A program made the position numbers and the translations under genes. Shown here in pieces: positions 24,011-36,500 of a stretch of 64,000 nt of DNA. Position 1 is the first letter of the stretch. Each line of letters opens with the position of its first letter. Origin of the DNA: Talpa occidentalis (Eukaryota; Chordata; Mammalia; Eulipotyphla; Talpidae); the NCBI RefSeq assembly GCF_014898055.3, contig NW_023601212.1, positions 35,266,329 to 35,330,328 on the forward strand. Direction: 5' to 3'. The notes beneath the pieces are model-generated. The model was not told the origin of the DNA. It ran no database searches and saw nothing but the letters and a program-made list of their open reading frames with translations.

Positions 24011-24486
24011 ACTGTAAGATAATGTTTCCCAAGGTGCGAATTTATTCCCCTAAATCATATACAGTGATGCAATCCAATGTTACTTCAATTAAAAAAATAC
24101 AAAAAAAGAAAACATAGCTATACATAGATATATACACATATGTATATGCATATAAACCTGTGCACACATGCACATATTTGTTGATATGTAGATATATGTG
24201 TGTGTGCAGACAGTGGTATATGCTGTATTTCTCCACTGTAAACTTTCCATTTTCCATACTCCCCACTTCCTTAAAGAAAGAGTATTATTTACATATATTA
24301 TTTGGGTTGCTCTATAAGGAAAATTTGCCCTTTCTCTTACATTTTTCTATTTATTCATTCATTTAAATTATTATAGATTATATTTATTTAAGTTCTGGGT
24401 TATGAGTCTAGTTCATTTTTTATTTTGAAAAATGAATTTTTATACTTGGGTTTACCTAAATTGCAATCCAAATCAGGTTAACACTT
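24011..24486. other. AT-rich sequence with imperfect TATG/TGTG runs
   Basis: Low-complexity AT-rich DNA. No gene seen. Confidence 0.45.
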
Positions 24487-24777
24487 TTTTTTTTTAATAG
24501 AGGCAAGTTATTTATTTATTTGTTTGTTTTGTTAATACATGCACTGGGTACAGTTCAGAAGCGCTGGAGGGTGAGAGAATTCACTAGAGCCAGAGTGGGG
24601 AGCAGAGCAGGCTGAAGGACCGAAGTACACTGCTAAGGGGAGCAGCGGGAGCAAAAGGAGAGGTCTGCCATGCCATGTGGGACCCTTGTGCCAGCCAGCC
24701 AGGATCAAACCTATGCTGCAGAGGCTGTGAACAGCTTCATAGCACGGCACTCAACTGCCTGCGCCACCAGGGGAGGC
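24487..24777 (-). mobile_element. tRNA-derived SINE, long-tail subtype
   Basis: Typical body, but the tail side carries AATAGAGGCAAG plus TTTATTTGTTTGTTTTG before the ATACATGCACTGGG junction. The copy at 55503-55839 shares this extension, which suggests a subfamily. Confidence 0.92.
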
Positions 24778-25505
24778 CCCACATCCTATTTTTTTATCAG
24801 TTGTGAAATATGATTTTCCATCATTATTACTCTCATGTACTAGGTATAATTTGGTTCCCCTGAAATACAACTCATATAGGAAAAGAAAGTAAAGGTTTAA
24901 TTCATTTTCCTTGAATTATCACATTTCAGAGTAATTAATGAGTACCCTAGTAGTTTTACCCATAATGGAAATTTCCTTTTTGTTTCTCCTAATTCACGAA
25001 GAAAATCAGTGCAGTGTTTTTCACATAATCTGTTTTTTTTTTTTTAAATCACATTAAGGCATTTTTTTCAAGCAAAAATAACTCCACCTTTGTCAGCTAA
25101 AGTAGCCTAAGCTTGCTGCCCATGTCCTATTTGCATGACCACATGAGAACATTCTGGTTTAAGACAGTAACCCACACTTTGACATATTCCCTGCATCTGA
25201 CCTAGCATCAGCTGTTTCTATAAGGATCCCTTATGGCTTTTAGGGTCAAACAGTATATAGAAATGACATATAGATGTCACAAATGACCATAACTAGCTGC
25301 CTTAGCTGCCAGCCTTTTGCACAACCTAGCAAATATATAAAATCATGTTTAAGATTATATTGAAAATTTCAGGATTTTCCTCTCCACAAAAACCATGACA
25401 AATGTGTTCATCCAGCAGTGGAGTAATTGATTACATGCATGTTCTGCCTACCTTGTGCATATTTTAAATTTTAATGCCAATGATTAAATCACACTGCATT
25501 CCACA
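24778..25505. other. Intergenic sequence, nothing recognised
   Basis: No gene or named repeat was seen. Confidence 0.45.
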
Positions 25506-25509
25506 GTAG

Positions 25510-25630
25510 TCCATAAAATCCCTTGAGGACAAGTATAATACTTTATTCTTGTTTTGAATTCTTAGATCCTAATTCACTGCCTGACATTTGTTAGACATTC
25601 TGTAAATATATATTTAATGAATGGAAATAA
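25510..25630 (+). mobile_element. L2 3' end
   Basis: CCTTGAGGACAAG, then TTTATTCTTGTTTTGAATTC, CACTGCCTGACA..GTTAGACATTC and AATATATATTTAATGAATG. This is the order typical of the ancient L2 3' end (gene-poor, mammal-wide). Confidence 0.7.
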
Positions 25631-25883
25631 ATGTGGGGATACATTATGATTACATTCAGTAATTTATATTTATCTTTCCTAAGTTTTTCTTAATGATTTA
25701 AGTTTGCATTTTAAATTAGTTTAAAATTACTTAAAACTTACTTTCAAGTAAATCTATCAAATATATCTGTAATTTTCACTCCCTAATTTGCTATGTTTGA
25801 CATTGATTCTACCTTATACTCTAAAACATTTATACTTACAGATTGATAGCCCCCCAATGGCAACCATTTTTTTTGTAGATTTG

Positions 25884-25975
25884 GACACACTCTGTCCCTG
25901 GTGAATCCTCTCACCCCCTGCATCTCTGGCCTGTACCCCAGCTCTTGTATGCATAAATAAATAAATCTTTAAAAA
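25884..25975 (+). mobile_element. 5'-truncated SINE
   Basis: Only the last ~90 bp: CTCTGTCCCTGGTGAATCCT, GGCCTGTACCCCAG and the AAATAAATAAATCTTT tail. Confidence 0.88.
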
Positions 25976-26109
25976 AATGTACTAAAGGAAATATATGACA
26001 CAGCACCTGCTGTCAGGGCTATCTAAAGTCATGACAGTAATATATAACAATCAGTACAATTGTACTAAGCTCTACTGTGTTCAGACAACTGCCAGATGGT
26101 AGAGGTATT

Positions 26110-26295
26110 CCAGCATGATGATGAAACATCAGATTCTGCCACCAGACCCCCTGGGTTTGAATTCTCCATTGAACATGGACTTGTTGTGTGACCTCTCTGT
26201 GCTTTTGTTTCTCATCTGAAATATGGGTATAATAATGTTATCCCCCTCATAGGATCATCGTGTATGTTAAGTGAACAAATCATTGAAGTGTATGT
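26110..26295 (+). mobile_element. MIR element
   Basis: Contains CCCTGGGTTTGAATTC, TTGTTGTGTGACCTCTCTG, TTTCTCATCTGAAATATGGG and ATAATAATGTTATCCCC in MIR order. An ancient tRNA-derived SINE shared across mammals. Confidence 0.85.
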
Positions 26296-26489
26296 GCACA
26301 TATAACTAAAATGAATGTTTACTAAGTATACTTTGTCATTTAATCCACATGGCAATTCTTATATTACTACTCTTCCCTTTGTATAGTTCAAGGAATAGAA
26401 GCTTATTCCGTGGTGACACAGCTCAAAAACAAGAGAGCAGGAACCTTTGCCTTCTGTCTAACTGAAAACAAGAGAAGCTCAATGTGGGG

Positions 26490-26695
26490 CAAGTAGTGGC
26501 GGGCAACATCGTGGCAATGTCTGAGGTTATTTTTGGTTTTCACAATTGAAGTGGGGTAACTGTTATTAGCATCTAGTAGATAGAAGTAAATCATGCTGTT
26601 GAACATCCCACAGTCTACAGGACACTCCCCTACAACAAAGAATTTTCTGGCCCAAAATGTTAATAGTGCTGCAAAGTAAATTACTGTATACCAGT
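26490..26695 (+). mobile_element. MER20 (hAT-Charlie) relic
   Basis: GGCAATGTCTGAGGTTATTT, GTTATTAGCATCTAGTAG, CATCCCACAGTCTACAGGAC and AACAAAGAATTTTCTGGCCC occur in MER20 order. A non-autonomous DNA transposon common to placental mammals. Confidence 0.8.
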
Positions 26696-26713
26696 TAAAA
26701 TTGCATTTCATTT

Positions 26714-26975
26714 TTTAAGTGTTTATTTATTTATGCATACAAGAGCTGGGGTACAGGCTAGAGGTGTGGGGGGTGAGAGGATTCACCAGAGGTGTGGGGG
26801 GTAAGAGGATTCACCAGAGACAAAGTGGGGAACAGAATAGGCAGACTGACCGAAGTACACTGCTGAGGGGAGCAGCGGGCTAGTCAGGAGAGGTTTGCTG
26901 CACCATGTGGGTTGCTCCCTGGCGGGCCAGGGATCAAACTCATGCTGCTAACCCCTTACACCACCAGGGAGGCCC
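26714..26975 (-). mobile_element. tRNA-derived SINE with internal duplication
   Basis: Minus-strand copy flanked by ATTTCATTTT repeats. Inside, a segment of about 35 bp (AGGTGTGGGGGGTRAGAGG followed by ATTCACCAGAG) occurs twice in tandem. Confidence 0.9.
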
Positions 26976-27189
26976 TTCATTTCATTTTAACAGTACACAA
27001 CATTTTGCTATAAACAAATCCCAAATGATTATATAAACATGCCCCATGTAATAGTTAGGACATATTCAACTGGGAGTCGTGTCTTTATTTGCTAAATCTT
27101 GCTAGCAAGAATGTCATCATCTCTTCACAAAAACTTTCCAAACACAGCTTTGTCATTTGGGAGTGACATCCAAAGATCAAGCTCAAGTT

Positions 27190-28310
27190 TGTCAAAGAAA
27201 AAGCAGTTTTATTACTTGTGACAAGTAAGGAACCAGGGAGATAGATCTCTAAAGGCTGTCTTCTTGAGTAGGGGATCAAAAGCATTTTTAAAAGAGAAAC
27301 AGAAGTATAAGAAGTATTTTGTGTCTCGGTGCTGTAATACTGGGGGCTACTAGTGTGTCTGCAAAGACGGAGGAGGCAGAACACACTTTAATATATGTGG
27401 TGTCGTAACAGTATAAGTTCCCTGCCCCACCCTAGGGAAGAATGGAGCTAAGCAGGAAGATGAAGGTAGGAATTGTAACAGGGTGAAACTAAAAAAGGGA
27501 CTCGGGGGGAAAAAGAGCAGCAGCAGAAGTGGAGAGAGCTAGAAGAATACTGGAGGAGGCACATGGAGCAGAAATTCGTGTGAAGAAGAAATTGCACTTG
27601 CTTCTTGGCTTTGGATTTGTACCAGGGACTTGGGAGACATGGAAAGAGATGCTTAAAAGAAAAAGACATGGTTGAGAGACCCGTAGGGAGGCTGACAATG
27701 GCAGCCTTTACTTATGGGTCCCCACCAGAAGGTAGCTTAGGCTTGTGGCAAGTTTTTGGGCCTCAGTGGTCCAGGCCAACCTTGATTGACTGTGCATTTG
27801 CCCATGAGGGAATGGGTAACATTGTGCCCTTGATTTGGAAGCTATATTCTTTCTCTTGTCTCTGTTGCCTACTAATTATTGTGTACCAATTGTATTAAAG
27901 TTCTTTTGTATCGAAGGTCTTATGCACTAGATTATGCTTTGTCTTGATTTGGTAGATGGCAGGACTCATTTAGAAGCAGGCAGGTTTGGGGGCCCCCGTT
28001 ACCCCTCATTCTGCGCATTAACAGTGTATTCAGAAAATGGTGGTTTAGTGCCTCTCTGGGCAGAGATTTCTGCATACTAATGAGGCTTTTAGCATCCTCA
28101 GTTCTTTCAGGATTGACCCCACATTCTCCGGCTCCTTCTTTCTTTATTGGAATGCCCAGGCCAGATAGAGGCAATAGGAACCTGGTCGGCAAGATAAGCT
28201 GAGAAACTGTTTAGAGTAACAACTTATTCCCTATATTGCATTTCCCTGTTCTTGGGGTCCTGGTATGATAACAAAATTCCATGAATTAATGGTACATGAA
28301 GGGTTTTGTA
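27190..28310. repeat. Unnamed dispersed repeat, copy 2
   Basis: Shares TTTTATTACTTG..CAAGTAAGG (near 27210) and CAGAAAATGGTGG (near 28032) with the stretch at 18690-19100. Short chance ORFs lie inside. The family was not identified and the borders are uncertain. Confidence 0.35.
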
Positions 28311-28421
28311 TGACTTTCATGGGTTCAAATTCTCTACAAATTTTGAAAGGGCCAGTGCATTTCAAGTGAGGAACTTTTATTGTGGATCACATAATAGGAA
28401 AAGTGTGGAAAGTGCCTTTTT

Positions 28422-28692
28422 AAAAAAAAAAAAAAGATTTATTTTATTTATACAAGGCCTTGGCTATAGGCCAGAGGTGCGGGAGGGTGAGAGAATTCAC
28501 CAGAGATTGAGCAGGGAGCAGAACAGGCAGACAACTGAAAGCACTGCTGAGGGGATCAGTGGGCACGACAGGAGAGGTCTGCTGCACCATGTGGGTATCT
28601 CCCTGGCTGGCTGGGAATTGAATCCGTGCTGCAGAGGATGCGGACAACTTCACAGCACTGTGCACAATCCGCTGCACTACCGAGGAGGCCCT
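28422..28692 (-). mobile_element. tRNA-derived SINE
   Basis: Minus-strand copy with an A-rich tail and CGAGGAGGCCC head, between AGTGCCTTTT and AGTGCTTTT repeats. Confidence 0.92.
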
Positions 28693-30082
28693 GGAAAAGT
28701 GCTTTTAACCACTCCCAGGGACCTGAGAGTAGGGAAGAAGGAGGGTCATGATTTTATGGGGTCAACAGGTGGGGAAGCTGCCAGTTGCATCCTTGAGTCT
28801 TTTAGGATACTTTGGGGTATGTGCAGGGTAGTCATACATTGTGTGTCTCATTAGCATCCACCCAGGGCTGTGTGTCTTAGCACGCTAATGAGAATTAGGT
28901 CACTTCTAGGTAAAGTCTTTTTCCATCTTCATCTGCATGACAGTCAGGATTCAACTTGTTTAGAACCATTGCTCAAAAGCAGGAAACCTCTGTAGGGTGG
29001 AAGTTCTATTTCTCCTGGTGATTGGCTGAATTCCTGTTAGTCTGGAGGCTCAATAACAGGAAGGTGAGGCAAGCAAAGTCGAGGTCCAAGTGGTCTGCTC
29101 CTATTTAGAGTGAGGCAAATGCAACTCAGATGGGTTCAGTTATTTGTCCATGTCACAGAGCTAGAAAGTAGAAAAACTAGGGTTAGAATACAGAAATCTT
29201 ATAATTTATTGATCAATGACATTTTCTTATTCTCTATCAGCATGAGCTTGTTAACTAAGAAATTTTGCATGTAAAACATGGGCTGTATTAAAGAAAAGCT
29301 GGTGACTAATAACAAACAGTTATTAGACTACACATCTTGTTACAAGCGCTCTTTGGAAATATGAAACATTTCTGTCTACAGAAGAAACTCTAATAGACAT
29401 TTCTAGTCATTTGAAGTACTGGGAACCAGACTTGTGAAATATCTCATCTTTAGTCCTTTTCCTAATTGTTTTGATGTTATCTGTAAAATACAGGCTGGAG
29501 GAAAGGAAAAATATTATTTTAAATGTGTGAGGTGACACTATGGAATTTACTTCCTCAAATAAGTAGAACATCTGTTACTAGTGATGAGCAGCAGAATCTG
29601 TTTCATGGGACCCTATATGACACATCAAACCTTTGATGCATATGATATATCAAAATGAAGATTGGGTAGAAAAAGTCATTGGAGTCTTTCTTCTTCTGAG
29701 GAAAAATGAATCCTCTGGAAGAGGCTTTAGTTTGGATGGGGTTGGGAGCAGAAATAACTTGTGCAGATGTTACTTGCCATCAACTTTTTCTCTTTGTGGT
29801 AGTTTGCCAGTAGCTGACCAGCCAGGGCTGGGAGGAGTTGAATATAGGCTGGGAAGCTTACAATACACTTGATTGATTTAAGTTTAGAAGTTGCCATGAT
29901 CCAAGTTGCCAGCTTTGAGATATAATTGAAATATAACCTTGTATAAGTTTAAGATGTAAATGTCATGATTTTATATAATATATATGGTACTTACTATGTA
30001 CATAAATAGATATAATATCACAATATTCTGTGAGAATAAATCCTGAGATGTAAAATCAGGGTCTCATTAAAAATAAGGAAAG
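28693..30082. other. Mostly unrecognised sequence with one MIR
   Basis: Upstream flank of the caspase gene. Apart from the MIR at 29100-29200, no gene or named repeat was seen. Confidence 0.45.
29100..29200 (-). mobile_element. MIR fragment
   Basis: The + strand GAGTGAGGCAAATGCAAC..TTATTTGTCCATGTCACAGAGCTAG..AGGGTTAGAATAC follows the antisense MIR consensus order. Confidence 0.6.
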
Positions 30083-30350
30083 GAGTCTGCCAGGTGGCGC
30101 AAGGGGTTAAGATGCAGCACTATGAAGCTATCCACAGCCACTGAAGCACAAGTTCAATCCCTGGTCACGGAGTTACCCACATGGCTCAGCAGACCTCTCC
30201 TGACTTGCCTGCTGCTCCCCTCAGCAGTGTATTTCGGTCAATCTGCCTTTTCTGTTCCCCACTTTCTCTCTGGTGAATCCTCGCATCTCCCACATGTCTG
30301 GCCTGTACTCCAGTTCTTGTAGGCATAAATAAATAAGTCTTTAAAAAATA
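30083..30350 (+). mobile_element. tRNA-derived SINE just upstream of caspase exon 1
   Basis: Full-length but diverged copy ending AAATAAATAAGTCTTTAAA. It ends about 170 bp before the first coding exon, so it lies close to any promoter. Confidence 0.9.
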
Positions 30351-30523
30351 AAAACAAGAAAAGCTTCACTCATCCATACCTGCATATACAAGCATCCACA
30401 GGTGCAGTGCAGCACCTGTGTCTGGACATGTGACCATGCCCCGCCCATGAGGAATACCATGAACACTCTCAGCATTGGTTACTTAGTTGTCCTGTGCTTC
30501 ACAAGAGGAGAGCCACAAAGGTC

Positions 30524-30530
30524 ATGGCTG
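30524..30530 (+). CDS. CASP1: Caspase exon 1 (start codon)
   Basis: ATGGCTG followed by a strong donor GTAAGT at 30531. The single leftover G joins AT of exon 2 to give M-A-D-K, the usual start of caspase-1 and its CARD-only relatives. The phase match and distance (0.7 kb) support it, although the exon is only 7 coding bases. Confidence 0.6.
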
Positions 30531-33500
30531 GTAAGTTTGTTTGTTTGTTTGTTTGATCAAGTTGTGTTTTTAGGAGAGAGATCTGAGATACATTGACTCA
30601 AAGTGTTGTTGTTCACTGAATTTTGTATAGTTTGGTGAGTAGTATTTAGAGAATAAAGGAAGGAAACTTATTCCTTGATGCCAGGCTATGAGGTATGGGG
30701 ACTGGTAAGCCAGCTACTCAGCTAAGTTTTCCTTCCATTTCAGAGAAAAAAAGTAAATGCTGGGAAGGTCTGTAACCTCATTTACTGAGGTTGTTTTGTG
30801 GATCTTACTTAAATGTCAAATGTCCAAACATGACTGAAGTTTAAATCTGTAAGACAGACTCACCACACGCTGTTGTCCTTAAGTAAGAGAAATTGAAATA
30901 ACAAGAATGTGACCATTAAGTCTGTGGAAGTTAGAGCTAATAATCACAAAAGCAATAGCTCAGGCTAGGTTCCTTGGGTCCTGCCATTCACCAAAGCAGA
31001 ATACATCACAGAGAACAGTCTGGGTAAGTATAGTTTTGTTTTGACTCAGATGGATTGGGATTCTTGGAATGGGTGTGCGTTAGCTAAGAAAGACTGGGGG
31101 GAATGTTGGATCCACTGCTTGGGACACTTAACCAATTAAGAGAAAACATATAGAGAAAAAAGAGAGTTCTGGCTAATGAGGTGATAGAGTGTGGTAACTT
31201 AAGGTGTTTGTAAAGTTCTACTATTTTTCTGCTTCTAACAGATAAGAGACTAATGGGAAAAAGGCAAATATTTGTTAAGTCAGTATCTGAAGATACCCTT
31301 AATGACTTGTTGGATGTTATATCAAGTGAGAAGATACTGAATCCAGAGGAGATAGAAATAGTGAAAAAGAGAAATCTTACTACTATAGCTAAGGCACATT
31401 GCTTGGCTGACTGTGATTCAGAAGGGGTCCCCTGCCAGCCAAACACTGATTGACTGCATCTGCAAGAGTGACTCCACCCTTGCTGACAAGCTGGGATTTT
31501 CTTCAATTAAGAGTCCTCAGTTCTGCATGAGGGATGTCTGCACTTGCTTTTCAATCTATACCCCCAATGTTTTCTTTCTTACTCACTTTGCAGATAAAAG
31601 ATGATTCATTCGCTGTTGACATCTACTCACCCTGAAGCTCCCATGCACATAACACATACCACACACACACATCATGCTGAACTTCTCTCCCTGCTCTCCT
31701 TTGCTTTATCCTAGTAACATACTCTTCAGGTTTTCTGCTCCAGGTCTTGACCATGTATTTCTCTGTTTAAAGTAGTTTTATATTAGAGGAGAATAATTTA
31801 GTTCTGCAGCAATAATCTAAAAGACTGTATTCTACCCTCTCCGGGTAAATAAATAAAGACCTTGACTTTGCTCATTGACAGTAGGTGCTTAAGGTTCATG
31901 AAGGGTCTACAAGAAAAACTGGAATAACATTTGTCTCCCCCTCCTTTTCTATTTGCTTGATTTAGATATATTTTTAAGCTATTTGTCTGGCAACATGTTT
32001 CTACTCCCCAAAATATGTAGCGCAAGCTTTAATAAATATAGAACCAACACTGTGCATTCTGTGTAAACAAAACACCATTTTTTCCTACATTTTTTTACAA
32101 ATAGAAATCTTAGGGATGCTTCTGACAGACTTCACTGTGCCAAATCCAACTGTTTTTGTTTCATGAAAGATACTAAATACTAATGGCAATGGTCAGGGTA
32201 ACAGGGTATAAAACATAGTGCATAATATAATCACTTTCTCTAAGTTTGTGCTCCCATTATCCTGACACAAAAGCTGCCACTCCAGTAGTTTTTTGTTTTG
32301 TTTGCTTTATTTAATTTTATATTGGACTCTGTTTTTAATTGAGGCAACAGTGGTTTACAGTGCTGTGTACGATTTAGAGGCACCGGATCACACCCTTCAG
32401 GTATGTGTTACCTCACCCCACCTACCACCAAGGCCCCCATAGCCTCCACCATAATGCACTATGTCCTCCACTCACTTTGCTCTGCCCCCACCCCCGGTCA
32501 GATTTCTACAGTCATATTTCTAGGGTTTGTTACTATTTTGGTTTTATCTGATCCTTTCATTTGTTTCTCTATATTTCTCCATATTTCACATATATGTTAC
32601 TCTCCTGTATTTGTCTTTCTCCTTCTGACTTACTTCACCTAGCATCATCCCTTCCAACTTCAGCCATATTGTTATAAATGGCAAGATTTTATCTTTGTCT
32701 TATAACTGAGTAGTATTCCATTGTGTAAGTATATTATCTTAATCCACTCATCTGTTGATAGGCATTTGGTTTATAGTAAATAAAACCAACGGGCCCCCTT
32801 CCCTTAAGTTCCTTTTCCTTTTCTGGAGGCTCATTTGGGAGTTTGAGGGATCAAACCCTCAAATTTTTGTAAGCAGAAGACTAGATAGGGGAGAAATGAT
32901 CATCTGCAGTCTTCAGCCTGAACCTTTCCTCTTGGCATTTCCCAACACACTTGCTCCAGAAGATTTACCCCACTCTGAACTCTGGGTCTTCAGGAAGGAC
33001 ACCTCCCCTGCCCAGCACCACAGAGGCCAAATGCTTCCCTGTCACCCAAGCCACTCCACAGTTATGTGGGGAAAGAAAAACAACAAATCGAATCATTCCT
33101 TGTTGCCATTGGCTGAGTTCTTATGTTCCAGTAATTGAGGTATAATCACCAACATACCAGACTGACAGTTAGCAAGCTCAGGTTCATTGCAAGAAAGACT
33201 CCTGATGGCAGGAGCGGGTCCAAGGGAGGAGGTCTCTACTGTTGGAGGTAGGCTTTTATAATGACTCCTGGAAATCAAGAACTAAAGAACCAGAGGTTTA
33301 AATCGGTTTATATTGAGAAAGATAAAATAAAAATCACTTCTCCCAATTATTCTCAGGAACTAGCCAGTCCTTATGAGCTGAGGTACATCAGCAGAGCCTT
33401 ATTCACTTCCTCCCATTCTTCACCAAGGAATCGCATACATGTGCTGCTACATTTTGGGTAATTCTGATAGTCAGATAACTTTCTGCAAATTGAAGCTGTT

Positions 33501-36500
33501 TCTCTTGCCTGACTGTAATTCATCTCTGTTAATATTGGACAGAAGTACAACTCCACAAGCTAAGATGTCGACTTACAAAGTTTTCTTCCACGTTCCAAAA
33601 TAATGAGAGTCTTCTGTGATGGTTTCTTGATTGATACATGGCCTAGGGCCCAGTGAGAGAGCAGATTACCAGATACCACAACTCTATGTTAAATAATTTG
33701 AAACTCTTGTAGAAACTCTTGCAACAGGGGCAGCAGCCACAGAACACACAGGCAAGCTCAAGCTTTGTCCCCATGAAGACTTCCTGGAACTATGCAGAAA
33801 AAAGGCTGGAAATGTGAGTTCATCAATGAATGGAATGGAGGGTAAAATTAAAGTAGAAAGGTTACCTAGATATAAAATTTCCAGAGGTGCTGAAAGAGAG
33901 AATGTATTATTTAATGAATCTTTAGGCATTATAAGGGTTACAAAATAATTATGGGTAGATATTTCCATTCTGTTAGGAAAGTTGGATATGCAATAGTGAA
34001 ATAATACAGCAACCCATTATGTATAGATGCTGAATATATAAAGAGATGCTACAAAAATCAATGCTCCTATAATGAGCATCAAGGTTGAGTTATAGTCAAT
34101 GTAGATTGAAGTACATGGAGAATGTCTCTAATGTTAAAATATGAATAGAATCTTGAATATTAGATATTGCTTGGCTAAACAGAAGGAAGAAAGAGAGAAA
34201 ATATTCTAATCCAGTTCATAAAACATTCTTGTTCATCACTCTGGGGGTTTGCTTTTTTATTCATATCCTGGATTTGAGATCATTCCCCATTCCTTCTGCT
34301 TCCTTTCAGAAGTCCTCCTATAATCCATTAGTAGAAGAGAGTAAAGAAACAGTTCTAGCAAAAGTGAGAAGACAAGAAAATGCTATTATATCCTTGACAG
34401 TGCAACTCTGACCACACTGAATATGTGGGAAAAAAAAAAAAAAAAGTGCCCCTAAGCTGTCTTTCTTCTGCAGATTTATCCAATACGAGAGAAAGGGAAC
34501 CGCACTCGCCTGGCTCTCATCATTTGTAACACAGAGTTTAAAAATCTTCCCAGACGCACTGGATCCAACCATGACATCACTGGGATGAAGGGTCTGCTTG
34601 AAGACCTGGGCTACAATGTCCAAGTGGAAGAGAATCTCACAGCCAGGGTAAGAATGCCCCTGCCAGCCTCCTGCACCTCCCTACGTAGGTCAAATGACTC
34701 ATCAGCTTTGTACTTAGAGCAATTTATTTCATTTCTCTAGACCCACCTATACACCTTTTGAGCAATGTTATGCAAACATATACATATATACACGTATGCT
34801 TGTGTGCATTCACACATATGTATTATGAAATGTGATAGTTACTTTTTCTTGGAGTTCGTTTCCTTCCTTGTTGAGGTAACACTTGTTTACAACACTGTAC
34901 ATGATTTAAGGGAACAGATTCACACCTCCTTAAATATATGTCCCCAAACCACACCACCATCAAAGCACCCAGAGTCCTTTATCCTGGGCCATTTAACCTA
35001 CTGCTTCTTTTGTTCCCACCCCATCCCAAGTGTCACGCCTAGCAGCCCCAATTCTGGAGTCATATTTGTAGGTTTTTGTTTTGGTTTAGTTTGGCCTGTT
35101 CCTTTGATTTTTTTTTCTCTCTTTGAAAGTGATCAGGTATTTTTCTTTGTTCTTATTTCACTGAGCATTATCCGCTGTTGGTTCCATCGATGATTCTGCA
35201 AATGGCAAGAATTTATCTTTTATAATAGCTGAGTAGTACTTTTTTATTTTTTATTTTTATTTTTTTAAGATTTATTTATTTATTTATACAAGCACTGGGT
35301 ACAGTCAGAAGCACGGGAGGGTGAGAGAATTCAGCAGAGCCAGAGCGGAACAGGCAGACCAACGAAATACACTGCTGAGGGGAGCAGTGGGTGCGCCAGG
35401 AGAGGTCTGTCACACCATGTGGGACCCTTGCCAGTGGCCGAGGATCGAACCGGTGCTGCAGAGTCTGTGGGCCGCTTCGCAGCCCAGCACTCAACCACTA
35501 CACCACCAGAGGAGGCCCAGAGTAGTATTTTTTAAAAAGATTTATTTATTTATAAAAGAACCGGCCTACAGGTCAGATGTGCAGGAGGGTGAGAGGATCC
35601 ACCAGAGATAGAGCAGGGAACAGAACAGGCAGACTGACTGAAGTACACTGCTGAGGGGAGCAGCAGGCGAGAAAGGAGAGGTCTGCTGTGCCATGTGGCC
35701 ATGTGGGATTCATAGCGGCTGGATGGGATCGAACCCGCACTACAGAGGCTGCAAACAGCCTCTGCAGTACGGCGCTCAACCACCTGCGCCACCAGGGAGG
35801 CACTGTAGTATTCTATTGTGTATACATCCCACATCTTGTCAATGGGCATTTAACTTGTTCCCATATCTTGGCTATTGTAAATAGCATAGTGCTGCAATGA
35901 ACAGCACTGATATCAATTCACGAATTTGTATTCTTCAGTTAGATATCTAGGAATAGACCTACTGGATCAGATGGTGGTCTATTTTTAGTATTTTGATAAA
36001 TCTCCATACTGTTTTCCACAGTAGCTGGATAAATCTACATTCCTTCCAACAGTGTATGAGTGTTCCTTTTTCTCCACACCCTGGCAATACTTGTTGTTGC
36101 TGGGTTTTTGATATGGGCCATTTTCACAGGTGTTAGGTGGCATCTCATCATCATTTTGATTTGCATTTCTCTGATAATAAGTGACGTTGAATATTTTTTC
36201 ATGTACCTATTGACCCTCTCTATATCTTCTTTGGAAAACTGGTACTTGGCTCTTCTGCCCATTTTTTGACTGGGTTGTTTTCTTTCTGTTGAGCTGTGAG
36301 TTCTTTGTAGATCTTGGATATTAACCCCTTATTGTATGATGTGCAAATATTTCCTCCTATTCAGTAGGGTATTTCTGTGTTTCAATGATTGTTTCTTTCA
36401 CTGCACAGAAGCTTCTTAGTTTGATATAGTTCCATTTGTGTAGCTTTTAAGGGTGACAGAGATGTACATTCTCTGCTTCTGCAGAGCTTCTCTAACTTTA

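Larger units (their letters stand above)
34840..36470 (-). mobile_element. Old L1 3' end, split by two adjacent SINEs
   Basis: Minus strand: TTGAGGTAACACTTGTTTAC tail-side 3' UTR, then ORF2 C-terminal sequence to about 36470 (TTTGCATTTCTCTGATAATA landmark). Frames are broken. Confidence 0.85.

Noticed and set aside
28306..28854. 182-codon plus-strand ORF
   Set aside because: Its middle is SINE sequence read in antisense; the ends are unremarkable.
34229..34411. Possible extra caspase exon with CTTCCTTTCAG acceptor at 34310
   Set aside because: The translation does not resemble any caspase segment, and the 33713 exon already fits phase and position before the p20 exon.
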